The notes: generated by a model from the letters alone, not told the origin. A stretch of DNA of 20,666 nucleotides from an uncultured Elusimicrobia bacterium (GCA_937916125.1 CALGGE010000006.1:1-20666); one strand, 5' to 3'; shown: positions 1 through 8,204, numbered from the stretch's first letter. Translations and numbers: made by a program.

Positions 1-370
1 AGTTGTAAATGCTGACGGCTACCTTTACCACGTTGGTAAAGGTATTGTCGAGGATTTTGATATTCGTATGATACTTATTCGGCGTGTACTGGTGGCTGCC
101 TACGCCCTCCTGTACGTTCGTAAACGCACAGTTCTGAATCGTGATATTCGTATTAGGCGTGCAGTCGTACGTCGTCCATACCTGAGAGAATCCGCCCGTC
201 TTCTTGTCAGGAAGGTCGAGGTTGATACACTCGTCGTCAGAGACCTGAACTCCGTAGTTCCACAGAACATCCCTTGTTGCGAGGTCGATTGATCTGCAGT
301 CATCCTCTGTGAACAGGTTCATCTTGATACCGTTCATTCCGACTTTTCCAGGGTACTGGATTGCTTTCAT
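1..370 (-). CDS. Partial chimeric ORF: MttB-like N-terminus joined to a beta-helix segment
   Basis: An open frame starts at ATG 370 behind a near-perfect Shine-Dalgarno site (AAAGGAGG, 8 nt upstream) and runs off the left edge, giving 123 complete codons. Residues 10-50 (VGMNGIKMNLFTEDD, then LATRDVLWNYGVQVSDDEC) resemble the start of trimethylamine/glycine-betaine methyltransferases of the MttB family. From about residue 53 the frame reads TTYDCTPNTNITIQNCAFTN and YHTNIKILDNTFTNV, the N-x-I-x-x-x-F pattern of right-handed beta-helix (pectate-lyase-like) proteins. MttB proteins are barrels of about 480 aa and do not contain this, so the frame looks like two unrelated genes joined near positions 190-220. 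I infer an assembly or amplification chimera rather than a natural fusion. The beta-helix part is convincing; the MttB part is moderate. Confidence 0.5.
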   Translation of the reverse strand, partial: MKAIQYPGKVGMNGIKMNLFTEDDCRSIDLATRDVLWNYGVQVSDDECINLDLPDKKTGGFSQVWTTYDCTPNTNITIQNCAFTNVQEGVGSHQYTPNKYHTNIKILDNTFTNVVKVAVSIYN

Positions 371-401
371 TTATTTTCCTCCTTTGTTTTTGTTTTCAAC
401 T

Positions 402-452
402 AAAAAAGGCGGGGTGAGCCGCTATTGCTCACCTGTTTGCTCCACCTTTTTT
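402..452 (-). terminator. Rho-independent terminator upstream of the left-edge ORF
   Basis: Read on the minus strand, AAAAAAGGTGG and CCGCCTTTTTT form an outer stem (with G.U) around an inner 7-bp stem, GGTGAGC/GCTCACC (427-433 with 413-419, loop of 7 nt). It ends in six T on that strand, about 30 bp before the ATG at 370. It would end an upstream minus-strand transcript. The symmetric A/T tracts mean it could also act on the plus strand. Confidence 0.55.
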
Positions 453-811
453 GTTTCGCCCTTGGATAAGGTATCTTGGGCTTTCCCTTGCGTTGTGATT
501 AACGTGACTTGCATTCTTTCACGCCCATTTTTGCACCCTGGGAAGGGTGTCCCTGCTCCTGAGGTTCGGCGAGGTCAACCCATCGTAACGTAGATTTTGC
601 ACGGGTTTTAATGTCTTTTCCCTGACTGTCCTTGTGCCTGACGCTGGACTTGCGCCACTCATTAACCGGCAATGTCTTTCAAGTGCCTTTTTATTTCTGT
701 CGGAGCCTACTTCAAAGAATGAGGAAGAAAATACGGATAACCGACTCATGCATGGAAGCGGCGGCAGGTTTCATTCCTGCTACAGTGATTTTATTCACAC
801 CGCTATAATTG
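453..811. other. Unassigned G+C-richer stretch
   Basis: I recognise no gene here. Short open frames exist on both strands but none shows a Shine-Dalgarno site, a coherent protein pattern or a recognisable family. There is a small hairpin near 535-550 (CACCCT/AGGGTG with a 4-nt loop). The composition differs strongly from the DNA right of 1360. A group II intron or mobilisable-element remnant was considered but could not be supported. At least one artificial junction may lie inside this stretch. Confidence 0.4.
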
Positions 812-1099
812 TTATTCTTCGTTGTAATTAACTATGTAGTCAGCCATCTCTTCAATCTCTTTGTATGCCTTGCGTGCCTTGTCCGCATCGTTAGCCTCGC
901 AGGCCTCGCAGAAGTCTATATAGCAATCCATCTCCGCTATCGTGTCGTCGAAACAGATACCCGGAATGTGTTCGATACTGTCAACCTTGTGTTCAAGTGT
1001 TGTAATCTCTTGCATTTTCTCTATTTCTGCGTTAGCGATTACTCCGCAAGTGACAACCATTCCCGTCGCCAACATTGCAATCTTCATGTTCTTTGTCAT
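812..1099 (-). CDS. Small exported hypothetical protein
   Basis: The ORF is 95 aa, starting at ATG 1099 with GGAGG 8 nt upstream. The N-terminus (MTKNMKIAMLATGMVVTCG followed by ANA) has a basic start, a hydrophobic core and an AxA site, so a signal peptide cut near residue 23 is likely. The mature part is acidic and helical, with a CxxxCxxC-like cluster (residues about 61-68: CYIDFCEAC) and a repeated Asp/Glu-Ala pattern. I do not recognise a family. Codon use is G+C-richer than in the genes right of 1360. The upstream DNA (about 1300-1360, ACAAAGTTAAG and CTTGCAAATATTTT) resembles Prevotella/Bacteroides intergenic DNA, so it probably belongs to a different genome from the rest of the window. 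Confidence 0.6.
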   Translation of the reverse strand: MTKNMKIAMLATGMVVTCGVIANAEIEKMQEITTLEHKVDSIEHIPGICFDDTIAEMDCYIDFCEACEANDADKARKAYKEIEEMADYIVNYNEE

Positions 1100-1325
1100 A
1101 ATTTAATCCTCCATATATTAAAGTGTAACATATTACTCTGTATTCATTAGGGCTTGCAACCTGCTTATATATTGTGCGTACGTGTGTGCGCTCACGTGTG
1201 CGTATAAGGCTACATTACTATGCTAACACTACATCTTGATGACCTCTTACTTGCGTGGTGTGGGTCAACGACATTAACGGCATCTCCTTCGTTCTATTCG
1301 GCTTTGTTAGTTTCTTGATACAAAG
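1100..1325. other. Intergenic, Bacteroidetes-like
   Basis: No gene was seen. The stretch contains an alternating purine-pyrimidine tract near 1175-1205 (GTGCGTACGTGTGTGCG...CACGTGTGCG), partly self-complementary, and the leader of the small exported protein. A motif at about 1318-1362 looks like Bacteroidetes promoter-region DNA. I infer that the join to the AT-rich genome lies at roughly 1340-1370. Confidence 0.4.
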
Positions 1326-1976
1326 TTAAGATAAAATATAAACACTTGCAAATATTTTATTAAAAAAATCTAACAACAAAAATACAATAAATACTAATAA
1401 TGCCGAGCGACATTCTGTATATTGTAATCCTACAAAAGTTAGGCATATTATGAATAAATAAAAAATTTTAGATAATAAATCGGTAATATTTAAAAAAATT
1501 CTCCAACTTAAAAAGCAACAAATAATCAATATACCAACAGTATTTGGATTAATTAAATTTCCTCTAAAATCATAAATAAAGTAACTGTTTCCAGTATAAC
1601 TTAACGATAAAAGATATATACTCAACAATATTGCAATAAAAAAATGTATTTTCTTTAAACTATTTTCTTGTATCACTAAGTTATTAAACAAAAATATTAA
1701 TAATATGCTATTGATATATGTCAAAGCTATTCCTGTTGCATGATGAAGAAATAAAGTTATTATAATACTTCCCAAAAAAAGAATTAGCAAAATAATAATT
1801 TTTTTATGAAAATAAATTTTATATGCTAATAAGATAAAAAACAAAGAAACTATAAATTGTAAAACTGAACATAAGCGTATACAAGCAATGTCCTGCCAAT
1901 TCCATAATGAAATATATCCGATAATAAAAAAAATATAAATTAAAAATATAATTAAAGTATCTTTTTTAATTTTCAT
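1326..1976 (-). CDS. O-antigen ligase/polymerase-like membrane protein, C-terminally truncated
   Basis: The protein is 216 aa and almost entirely hydrophobic, with about seven predicted membrane spans. Near residues 135-195 it carries the RG.(L)INPNTVGILIICC ... ECRSALLVF pattern typical of the Wzy_C/O-antigen ligase (WaaL-like) superfamily, which joins lipid-linked polysaccharide to an acceptor or polymerises repeat units at the outer face of the inner membrane. Family members are normally about 400 aa, so the C-terminal half is missing. The frame ends at 1326-1328, where the DNA changes character, so the last residues (about FNKIFASVYILS) may be encoded by foreign sequence. It starts at ATG 1976 and overlaps the upstream GT32 gene by 4 nt (ATGA). 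Truncation is seen; whether it is biological or an assembly join cannot be settled here. Confidence 0.65.
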   Translation of the reverse strand: MKIKKDTLIIFLIYIFFIIGYISLWNWQDIACIRLCSVLQFIVSLFFILLAYKIYFHKKIIILLILFLGSIIITLFLHHATGIALTYINSILLIFLFNNLVIQENSLKKIHFFIAILLSIYLLSLSYTGNSYFIYDFRGNLINPNTVGILIICCFLSWRIFLNITDLLSKIFYLFIICLTFVGLQYTECRSALLVFIVFLLLDFFNKIFASVYILS

Positions 1977-2680
1977 TCTTTTCTTCTTCCAAACATTTTT
2001 TTTACAATATTGGCAAAACTTTCCCCAAAATATCTAAACAAAAACCTATAAATTTTTCCTCTCATTATAGATTTTTTGTTACACCAACTGGCTGCAAAAT
2101 GATGAATACTTCTTGTATTTTCTGTTAAAATTATTTTCCCTGTTTCATGTTCTATTGGATTAAAATAATCTTTCGGATAAATATATATTCCTTCCATAAA
2201 TTGAATCTCATTATTATTTTTTAGTCCATATTTACTTAATATTTCTGTAGTATATTGAACTATAGTTTTTAAATTTAAATTTCCTTTATCATCAATAAAA
2301 TGAATTGTTTCGTAAAAACCAATAATTTCTTTATATAGCCCTAACCCGGGAGCAACATTATTATCACTTTCAAAACCCATGAATGGACCTTTTTCTATAA
2401 TATCATCAATTTGTTTTATCAATTCAACATCTGTATCAAAATATATTCCGCCATTTTCATATAATATTTTAAATCTTGCATAGTCACTAACAAATGCCCA
2501 CTTTTTAGCCTGATATGCTTCTTTAACATAATCACAAGAATTGATATCAAAATTTTTTTCATTCCATTGTATTATTTCATAGTCAGGCAAAAATTTTTTC
2601 CAGCTCGCAATACATTTTTTTGCAAGTTTTGGTAAAGGTTTTCCACCGAACCAGCAATAATGAATTTTTTTAGGTATCAT
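1973..2680 (-). CDS. GT32-type glycosyltransferase (DXD sugar-binding family)
   Basis: The protein is 235 aa. The N-terminus (MIPKKIHYCWFGGKPLP, then SWKKFLPDYEIIQWNE) and the central WAFVSDYARFKILYENGG with YFDTDVE are hallmarks of the Gly_transf_sug/GT32 family (OCH1-like and capsular polysaccharide synthesis transferases). The DxD at about residues 98-100 binds the metal and nucleotide sugar. It probably adds one hexose to the polysaccharide repeat unit at the cytoplasmic face of the membrane; the sugar cannot be read from sequence. Length is normal for short bacterial members. The start at ATG 2680 has AAGGAG 6 nt upstream. It follows the EpsG-like gene after 9 nt and overlaps the truncated ligase by 4 nt, so it is in the same operon. 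Confidence 0.88.
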   Translation of the reverse strand: MIPKKIHYCWFGGKPLPKLAKKCIASWKKFLPDYEIIQWNEKNFDINSCDYVKEAYQAKKWAFVSDYARFKILYENGGIYFDTDVELIKQIDDIIEKGPFMGFESDNNVAPGLGLYKEIIGFYETIHFIDDKGNLNLKTIVQYTTEILSKYGLKNNNEIQFMEGIYIYPKDYFNPIEHETGKIILTENTRSIHHFAASWCNKKSIMRGKIYRFLFRYFGESFANIVKKMFGRRKE

Positions 2681-2689
2681 TAAAACTCC

Positions 2690-3766
2690 TTAAAAACAAA
2701 ATTTAAACGGAAGAACATGATTCCATTCAGGTCTATATACAAAGACTGTGCTTTTATATAGAATAAATAATCCTATAATAATGATTGTTAATACAAGTCT
2801 TATACTTTTAGAATAACAGTTTATAAATGCAGGAACTGATAAAACATTAAAGAAAGAAAAATAAAAAGCAATCCTTTCCAAAACAGTTCCTCTAATAGAT
2901 ATAAACTGTATACATAATGCTAATAATGAAGATAATAATAAAAACTGTGGTCTAATTATGAAATTTGATAGAATTTCTTTGCTTTTATTAATAAAAAAAT
3001 AGGTAACAAAACAAAATAAAAAAACAAACAAATTGATTAATGTTTTTACTATACTTGCAGTTTTAAGTTCTTCTCCCATTAATATATTTCCAACGTAATT
3101 ACTGTATCTTCCTGTAATAACTATAATTTTATCTATGAAGGGAGCGATAAATGTAAATACTAACATTGTAACAACTAAAATTGTAATAATATTTTTTATC
3201 TTAATATTTAGCGGATATACAAAATACCATACTATTGCCACAATGGCAGATGAATGAAAAGTCGTGGCGAGAAGGCACAAAACTAAGAATTGTACGAAAT
3301 GCCTTTTTATGACAAAAGAAAAACCTGATAAAACTATTATTAATGCCATTTCTTGCCTAATCATAGTTAGGACTGTAGAAAATTCTATGATTATGAAAAG
3401 CAAGATTGATAGAAAAATAAATTTAGAGTATTTAGGTATAAAATAAAATATGCTTAACAATATACAAAAAGAAGTAACTATCAAAATAGTTTGTGGATTA
3501 TTTGACAATAAACTTAATAGCTTATTAAACAGCAAATATCCTTTTTCCATATAAGAACCTGACATATCAAAAGATGAACACGTTGCAATGAAAGTATTAA
3601 CATAAGATAATGTATCATTTCCAATATTCCAATTCCTAAAACCGGAAATAAAAAATAATTCTAAAAAAGTTATAAATAAAAAAGCTTTATTTTTATTTTT
3701 TAAACAAAATAAACCTTGAATTGCTACTATTATTATTAATAAATAATATTGCCACAAATCAGACAT
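2690..3766 (-). CDS. EpsG/Wzy-like polysaccharide polymerase membrane protein
   Basis: The protein is 358 aa with about ten membrane spans. After the first spans it has SGFRNWNIGNDTLSYVNTF (residues about 41-59), the R...G.DT..Y...F signature of the EpsG family. A later FHSSA motif (about 165-169) is also typical. EpsG/Wzy-like proteins polymerise undecaprenyl-linked repeat units or act in exopolysaccharide export. The start at ATG 3766 lies 8 nt inside the preceding GT4 gene, pointing to translational coupling. No flippase (Wzx) is visible in the window, so one would be expected on the missing left side or elsewhere. The family call is good; the exact role is inferred. Confidence 0.75.
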   Translation of the reverse strand: MSDLWQYYLLIIIVAIQGLFCLKNKNKAFLFITFLELFFISGFRNWNIGNDTLSYVNTFIATCSSFDMSGSYMEKGYLLFNKLLSLLSNNPQTILIVTSFCILLSIFYFIPKYSKFIFLSILLFIIIEFSTVLTMIRQEMALIIVLSGFSFVIKRHFVQFLVLCLLATTFHSSAIVAIVWYFVYPLNIKIKNIITILVVTMLVFTFIAPFIDKIIVITGRYSNYVGNILMGEELKTASIVKTLINLFVFLFCFVTYFFINKSKEILSNFIIRPQFLLLSSLLALCIQFISIRGTVLERIAFYFSFFNVLSVPAFINCYSKSIRLVLTIIIIGLFILYKSTVFVYRPEWNHVLPFKFCF

Positions 3767-4865
3767 TTTTTATACCACTCAAAGCTAAATATATATTTTT
3801 AATTTTTTTTGAAGTTTCTTTTATATCAAACCCTTTTTGTTTTAAAATTTCACTTTCATTCTTTCTAATAAAATTTTTATATTTTAAAATTTCATCTGCC
3901 CATTGTTCTGCAGATAAATTTAAACCCAGTTGTTTTGAATTACAAATAAGTACATCTTTGCTTATTGTGTCTGCAAACAAGCAAGGCAAACCTGATGCTT
4001 GAGATTCAACACCAACAACAGGAAAAGCTTCTTGGAAAGAAGGCAAAATAAAAACATCCATTGCCTGATAATAATCATTTACATTATTTTTTGTTCCTGT
4101 AAAAATTACATTATTACTCAAATTTAATTTATTAACTTTTTGTGTTATTTCCTCTTTTAATGGACCATCGCCGACTAATAACAAGACAGAATTTTTGTTT
4201 TGTTTATAGATTTCATTAAAAATATCTACTATAAAACTATGATTTTTTTCATGAGAAAACCTACCTACATGCCCAATAACAAATTTATTTTCAATATTAA
4301 GTTCCTTTCTGAATTTGTTTCTTACTTCTTGGTTAAATTGAAATTTTTCCGCATCTATACCATTGTTGATAACCGTATAATTTTTTTTAAATAAAAACTT
4401 TCCCGCAAAATCTGAACAAGCAAGTTTTTTTGTTATAAAAGATCTTACCCAAAAGAATAAAAATCTGTTTCTCAATCCGTTTAAAAATTTATCAGACCAT
4501 TTTGTCGTATGGGAATGATGAAAGATATTTTTTATCCCGTAAAATTTAGCAATCGGATAAAAAAAGAAACTTAAATGTATAACATGCGAGTGAATTGTTG
4601 TATATTTATGTGTTTTAAAAAATTGTCGGACAGCTTTTATAAATATCAAAGGTTTTATAAATGAAGGATAAGGAATTTTGTAATATTTACCGCCTAAATT
4701 TTCTATTTCAGTTTTACAATTTATAGGCATTTCCGTAAAATACAGATAATCGAACTGAATCTTTGTTTTATCCATATTTCTATGCCAATTTAAAACAACT
4801 TGCAAAACTCCGCTGCTTTGATTTAATGACGATACTATTTGAAGTATTCTTATAGGTTCTTTCAT
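3759..4865 (-). CDS. GT4-family (GT-B fold) glycosyltransferase
   Basis: The protein is 368 aa, the usual size. It starts with IRILQIVSSLNQSSGVLQVV, the N-terminal Rossmann half with an acceptor-facing glycine-type loop, and contains HSHVIHLSFFFYP. In the C-terminal half, FVIGHVGRFSHEKNH is the nucleotide-sugar domain start, and FQEAFPVVGVESQASGLPC carries the EX7E motif (about residues 280-288) of retaining GT4 enzymes. It transfers a sugar from a nucleotide donor to the growing lipid-linked repeat unit at the inner membrane; donor unknown. ATG 4865 overlaps the stop of the FrhB-like gene by 4 nt (ATGA), so translation is coupled. Confidence 0.9.
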   Translation of the reverse strand: MKEPIRILQIVSSLNQSSGVLQVVLNWHRNMDKTKIQFDYLYFTEMPINCKTEIENLGGKYYKIPYPSFIKPLIFIKAVRQFFKTHKYTTIHSHVIHLSFFFYPIAKFYGIKNIFHHSHTTKWSDKFLNGLRNRFLFFWVRSFITKKLACSDFAGKFLFKKNYTVINNGIDAEKFQFNQEVRNKFRKELNIENKFVIGHVGRFSHEKNHSFIVDIFNEIYKQNKNSVLLLVGDGPLKEEITQKVNKLNLSNNVIFTGTKNNVNDYYQAMDVFILPSFQEAFPVVGVESQASGLPCLFADTISKDVLICNSKQLGLNLSAEQWADEILKYKNFIRKNESEILKQKGFDIKETSKKIKNIYLALSGIKNV

Positions 4866-6049
4866 CTTACAACCTTATGATATATAAAACGTATTTTTGA
4901 TTTTAATATAACGGGTAATATTTGTTTTATTTTGAAAACTATTTTCTTTTTGAAAGATAACGAATTAAAATATTCTTTTACGATATTGTTCATATTATTA
5001 CCATCTTGTTTCAATAAGCTAAAAAGGTTAACTCTAATGTTTTTATTTATTGAATATTGTTTAAATGCGGATTGTGCTTTAAAGCAAACATCATGTTTTT
5101 GTTCTAATAAACTTATTTTTAAATTTTGTTTTAATGTTTCTAAAATTTCTTTACCTTTATTTGTTATAGGTAAAATGATAGAAACGCCGTCTTCTCTGTT
5201 ATCAAAAGTTTCTCCCCAAAAATCACCTATTCTTATATCTGTAAAATCAAAGGAGCTTTTAGTATTACAATTATAGCAACTATCATTTAATAATAAATTA
5301 CTGAAAAATAACGTATAAAATGGATTTTTATTCTCTTTTATAAAAAAGTCATTTATTTTCATTGTATTATTGTGCCAACCGTATTTTTTATTTCTAAAGT
5401 TTATATTATTTATTTTTTTTATTTTATTTTCTTTTTTTATATATTCTAAACACTTATTCCACAATAAATATGTCGGAACTCCATGACAGAAAAAATCTAC
5501 AAAAATTATTCTATCTTTAAAATTATTTTGCTTTGCAACTAAATTTAAACCTGATATTTGGCATGGTGTTCCAAAAACTATAAAGTTATCTTTACTCTTT
5601 ATTATTTCATCAAAAGTTTGAAAACAATCACTTTGCAAATATTTTGAACCTTTAAATAATTCCAAATCTTTCAAGTTATCAAATATAACCGTTTTTGCTT
5701 TTTGTTCTATATAATCATAAATAACACCAGCTATTTTGTAACCGTTATCTAAGCCGTATTTTGAAATTTCAAAAGCTATTCCCCCCGAACTGCAACTTTC
5801 TTGAACGAATTTATCCAAACTATAACTTGCATATAAAGGCAAGTCCTCAAATTTATTTACAAAATTATTATCAATAAATTTTGGACATACTTTTAAACAT
5901 TTACCGCAATCGATACATTTTTGTTTATCTAATGTTGCTGTATAGAAACCGTTTTGCGATAATTCTATTTTTATTGCATTTACAGGACATATTACATAGC
6001 AAGCAGAGCAACCAGTGCAAGATAAATTGTTTTCTACGCAATTAGCCAT
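4862..6049 (-). CDS. FrhB/coenzyme F420 hydrogenase beta-subunit-like iron-sulfur protein
   Basis: The protein is 395 aa. Two ferredoxin motifs open it: CTGCSACYVICP (residues about 11-22) and CIDCGKCLKVCP (about 44-55), enough for two [4Fe-4S] clusters. These are followed by FrhB-type motifs: CSSGG near 85, GTPCQISGL near 160, FCHGVP near 188, and DIRIGDFWG near 268. The family is F420/flavin-linked, but non-methanogens have many copies in polysaccharide loci beside polysaccharide pyruvyl transferases, as here. A role in reductive sugar modification is commonly supposed and not proven. The start at ATG 6049 has GGAAGG upstream and lies 8 nt inside the pyruvyl transferase gene. Family call is firm, substrate unknown. 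Confidence 0.88.
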   Translation of the reverse strand: MANCVENNLSCTGCSACYVICPVNAIKIELSQNGFYTATLDKQKCIDCGKCLKVCPKFIDNNFVNKFEDLPLYASYSLDKFVQESCSSGGIAFEISKYGLDNGYKIAGVIYDYIEQKAKTVIFDNLKDLELFKGSKYLQSDCFQTFDEIIKSKDNFIVFGTPCQISGLNLVAKQNNFKDRIIFVDFFCHGVPTYLLWNKCLEYIKKENKIKKINNINFRNKKYGWHNNTMKINDFFIKENKNPFYTLFFSNLLLNDSCYNCNTKSSFDFTDIRIGDFWGETFDNREDGVSIILPITNKGKEILETLKQNLKISLLEQKHDVCFKAQSAFKQYSINKNIRVNLFSLLKQDGNNMNNIVKEYFNSLSFKKKIVFKIKQILPVILKSKIRFIYHKVVR

Positions 6050-7136
6050 TTTGTAAAACCTTCCGCAAATATCCTGTTGCTTTTTGTCTTTCTTGTTCTA
6101 TTAAAGAATTTATATTTGACCAATTGAAATTTTGTGTTAATATCTCTTTTAAATTATCCCAATCATCAAGTTTTGATTGTGAAACATTAAATTGATTTAA
6201 CAGAAAAGTTATTTTATTTATATTTGAATTTCTGACAAAACAAGCAAACGGCTTATTTGTTAATATTGACAATACACTACCATGAAAAGTGTCCGTAACT
6301 ACACATTGTGCATTTCTAAATATGTTTATTAGTTCTATCGGTGTTACATTTATATTTTCATCAACCCAACTGTGATAAAAACCCGGTGAAACAATTTTTA
6401 AATTGTTTTCTTTTGCATACTTTTTAATCTTTTCATATTCTTTTCCATCGTTTAATCTGTTATCGTAAGCATATATAAGCAGATATTTTTCGTCAGGTAT
6501 TTTGTTACTAGACAAAATTTGTTCTTCTTTATATCCGTATAATAAAACAGGATCGCATAATATAGGAATTTCTTTATTTAAAAATTCTTTAACGGTTTGT
6601 GCAGAAGATAAATCCCTTGTAGAAAGATAATTAAATCGTTCCAAACCGGATCTTATAAGTTCATAACAGCCGTGTTTTTTTATTTCTTCAATATTTGTTT
6701 GTCCGAAAACGGGAGCGTAAGCAAAAATTAAAGAAGTTGTTATCGTATGAGAATACATCATAACATTTATTCCGGCTTCCAACGACCAAACTTCATCACT
6801 GCCTACACAAACGGCATCCAACTCTTTTTGTTCAGGATATAGCGGAATAAAATTATAATTTATTTTTTTGAAATTATTTAATATTTTATGTTTATCTATA
6901 TTAAACTTCGTTTTTGCTATTCCCTGTTTTTTTAAATAGTTTAAATAAAACGGAATTGATTTTAGCGATATGTTATATTTGTTTGAAAGTTTTTTATCTA
7001 TGAAATCGAAATTTTTATTATATGTGAGGATATAAGGAGTATGACCTAAATTTTTTAATATGCTATATAATCCGTGCATTTGTAAAATAGCACCATGATT
7101 ATGAACTTGATAATGTGTTAATATCCCTACTTTCAT
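6042..7136 (-). CDS. Polysaccharide pyruvyl transferase family protein
   Basis: The protein is 364 aa, normal for the family (PF04230; CsaB/WcaK-like). Motifs: MKVGILTHYQVHNHGAIL at the N-terminus (N/HxGA loop), AVCVGSDEVW near residues 108-117, and TDTFHGSVLSI near 280. Members transfer pyruvate from phosphoenolpyruvate to sugar hydroxyls as a ketal, adding negative charge to a surface glycan. Some relatives in such operons are sugar transferases rather than pyruvylators, so the reaction is inferred. ATG 7136 overlaps the GT2 stop by 4 nt (ATGA), and its 3' end overlaps the FrhB-like gene by 8 nt. The pairing with FrhB is a recurring arrangement in bacterial polysaccharide clusters. Confidence 0.88.
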   Translation of the reverse strand: MKVGILTHYQVHNHGAILQMHGLYSILKNLGHTPYILTYNKNFDFIDKKLSNKYNISLKSIPFYLNYLKKQGIAKTKFNIDKHKILNNFKKINYNFIPLYPEQKELDAVCVGSDEVWSLEAGINVMMYSHTITTSLIFAYAPVFGQTNIEEIKKHGCYELIRSGLERFNYLSTRDLSSAQTVKEFLNKEIPILCDPVLLYGYKEEQILSSNKIPDEKYLLIYAYDNRLNDGKEYEKIKKYAKENNLKIVSPGFYHSWVDENINVTPIELINIFRNAQCVVTDTFHGSVLSILTNKPFACFVRNSNINKITFLLNQFNVSQSKLDDWDNLKEILTQNFNWSNINSLIEQERQKATGYLRKVLQNG

Positions 7137-7936
7137 CTCAAAACCTTTTTGTAGAATATTATTCTTATATTATTCGGCATTAACACTTGTGTAATAAAAC
7201 GAACTGTTATATTGAACAAGTAGCACGGATAATTAATTATTTTCATTTTCAACATTTGTTTTGAAACTTCTCTGTTACTTTTAAAATATTTGTAGCCGCC
7301 GCGGCGAGCAAACATATTTTTATCCGTTCTGAAATTCAATAATATTTCCGGAATATTTTTCATTTGATAATTTGCTTTAACAAGCCTTGCCCACAAATAA
7401 TAATCTTCCATCTGATAGAAAGTTTGATAATTACCGACTTTTAAAATATCTTCTTTTTTAAACATTACAGTCGGATGATTAAACGGAGACCTTGTTTTTA
7501 CATACTTTTTTATTTCTTTATTTGTTAAAGGAACCTTTCTTACAGCAATAAATTCCCTTGTTCGAGAATCAAATTCCTGTATATAACCGCCGACTATTGT
7601 TAAGTTAGGATTATTTTCAAATTCTTTTAATTGTAGTTCAAATCTGTTAGGCAAACTAATATCGTCACTATCCATCCTTGCAACCAACGGGTATTTGCAT
7701 TTTAAAAGTCCTTGTTGAAGCGCTATGCCTAAACCTGAATTTTTTTCAAGTCGTAAAATATCCAAAATTTGTTTATATTGTGCTAAAACCTGTTCCAGTT
7801 CATTTGATATCTGTCCGTCAACAACCAATACTATTTGAGTTGGTTTTATGGTATTATTTAAAACACTCTCAATAGCTTCTTTAAGCCATTGAGGATTATC
7901 TTTATAGTAAACGGAAATGAGTACTGAGAACTGCAC
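7133..7936 (-). CDS. GT2-family glycosyltransferase, first gene of the polysaccharide operon
   Basis: The protein is 267 aa. The N-terminal GT-A domain is typical: FSVLISVYYKDNPQWLKEAI, VLVVDG near residues 35-40, and PLVARMDSDDISLPNRF with the DSDD metal/nucleotide-sugar motif near 88-91. A further motif HPTVMFKKEDI (about 152-162) and YLWARL belong to the acceptor side. It resembles AmsE/WcaA-like exopolysaccharide transferases; donor and acceptor unknown. The start is GTG 7936, supported by a very strong Shine-Dalgarno site (GGAGG, 7 nt spacing). It overlaps the next gene by 4 nt. No clear promoter was found; the 200 bp upstream are repetitive. Confidence 0.9.
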   Translation of the reverse strand: MQFSVLISVYYKDNPQWLKEAIESVLNNTIKPTQIVLVVDGQISNELEQVLAQYKQILDILRLEKNSGLGIALQQGLLKCKYPLVARMDSDDISLPNRFELQLKEFENNPNLTIVGGYIQEFDSRTREFIAVRKVPLTNKEIKKYVKTRSPFNHPTVMFKKEDILKVGNYQTFYQMEDYYLWARLVKANYQMKNIPEILLNFRTDKNMFARRGGYKYFKSNREVSKQMLKMKIINYPCYLFNITVRFITQVLMPNNIRIIFYKKVLR

Positions 7937-7974
7937 AAAAATTCCTCCAGAATTTTTTAGCTGATAAGCTTAAA

Positions 7975-8060
7975 ACTGCAATGTACAATGAACGACGAAA
8001 CGACAATGAACGGCAACGACAACTGCAAAGACAAACGACTAACGACGGGATTCTTCACTA
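7975..8060. repeat. Low-complexity ACGACAA-type repeats with a REP-like segment
   Basis: The stretch is rich in imperfect copies of AACGACAA/AACGGCAACGAC. At about 8046-8074 it reads GGGATTCTTCACTACG and then TTCAGAATGACAA, like the dispersed REP-type intergenic repeats of many bacterial genomes. No coding signal was seen. Confidence 0.45.
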
Positions 8061-8087
8061 CGTTCAGAATGACAACCGCTAACTACA

Positions 8088-8119
8088 GTTGAAAAGTTGA
8101 ATAGTTGAAGAGTTTCAAC
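8088..8119 (-). repeat. Degenerate 8-bp tandem repeat (CAACTNTT-type), inverted copy
   Basis: On the minus strand this is a run of GTTGAAAC/TCTTCAAC-type units with 8-bp periodicity. Apart from two substitutions it matches the opposite-strand copy at 17250-17276, about 9 kb away. It therefore belongs to a dispersed intergenic repeat family of this genome. Confidence 0.6.
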
Positions 8120-8155
8120 GACAACTACCAACGACAACGGCAAATGATAATGAGC

Positions 8156-8193
8156 AAAAAAAATTCCATAAACAGAAATGTCTGTTTATGGAA
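8156..8193 (-). terminator. Strong Rho-independent terminator
   Basis: A perfect 13-bp stem, TTCCATAAACAGA/TCTGTTTATGGAA with a 4-nt loop (8164-8193), is followed on the minus strand by eight T (8163-8156). It lies downstream of the structured RNA and its own terminator hairpin, giving a second stop for minus-strand transcription. Six A after the stem make weak plus-strand use possible. Confidence 0.85.
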
Positions 8194-8204
8194 AAAATGA
8201 AAAT

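Noticed and set aside
500..760. Possible group II intron or mobilisable-element 5' region on the minus strand
   Set aside because: Some segments felt familiar (CAGGAGCAGGGACACCC, AATGGGCGTGAAAG), but there is no recognisable domain V/VI, no GTGCG-type 5' end and no reverse transcriptase in the window.
7975..8150. Short coding sequence in the ACGACAA-rich stretch
   Set aside because: It is low complexity, has no ribosome site, and stops interrupt all frames.
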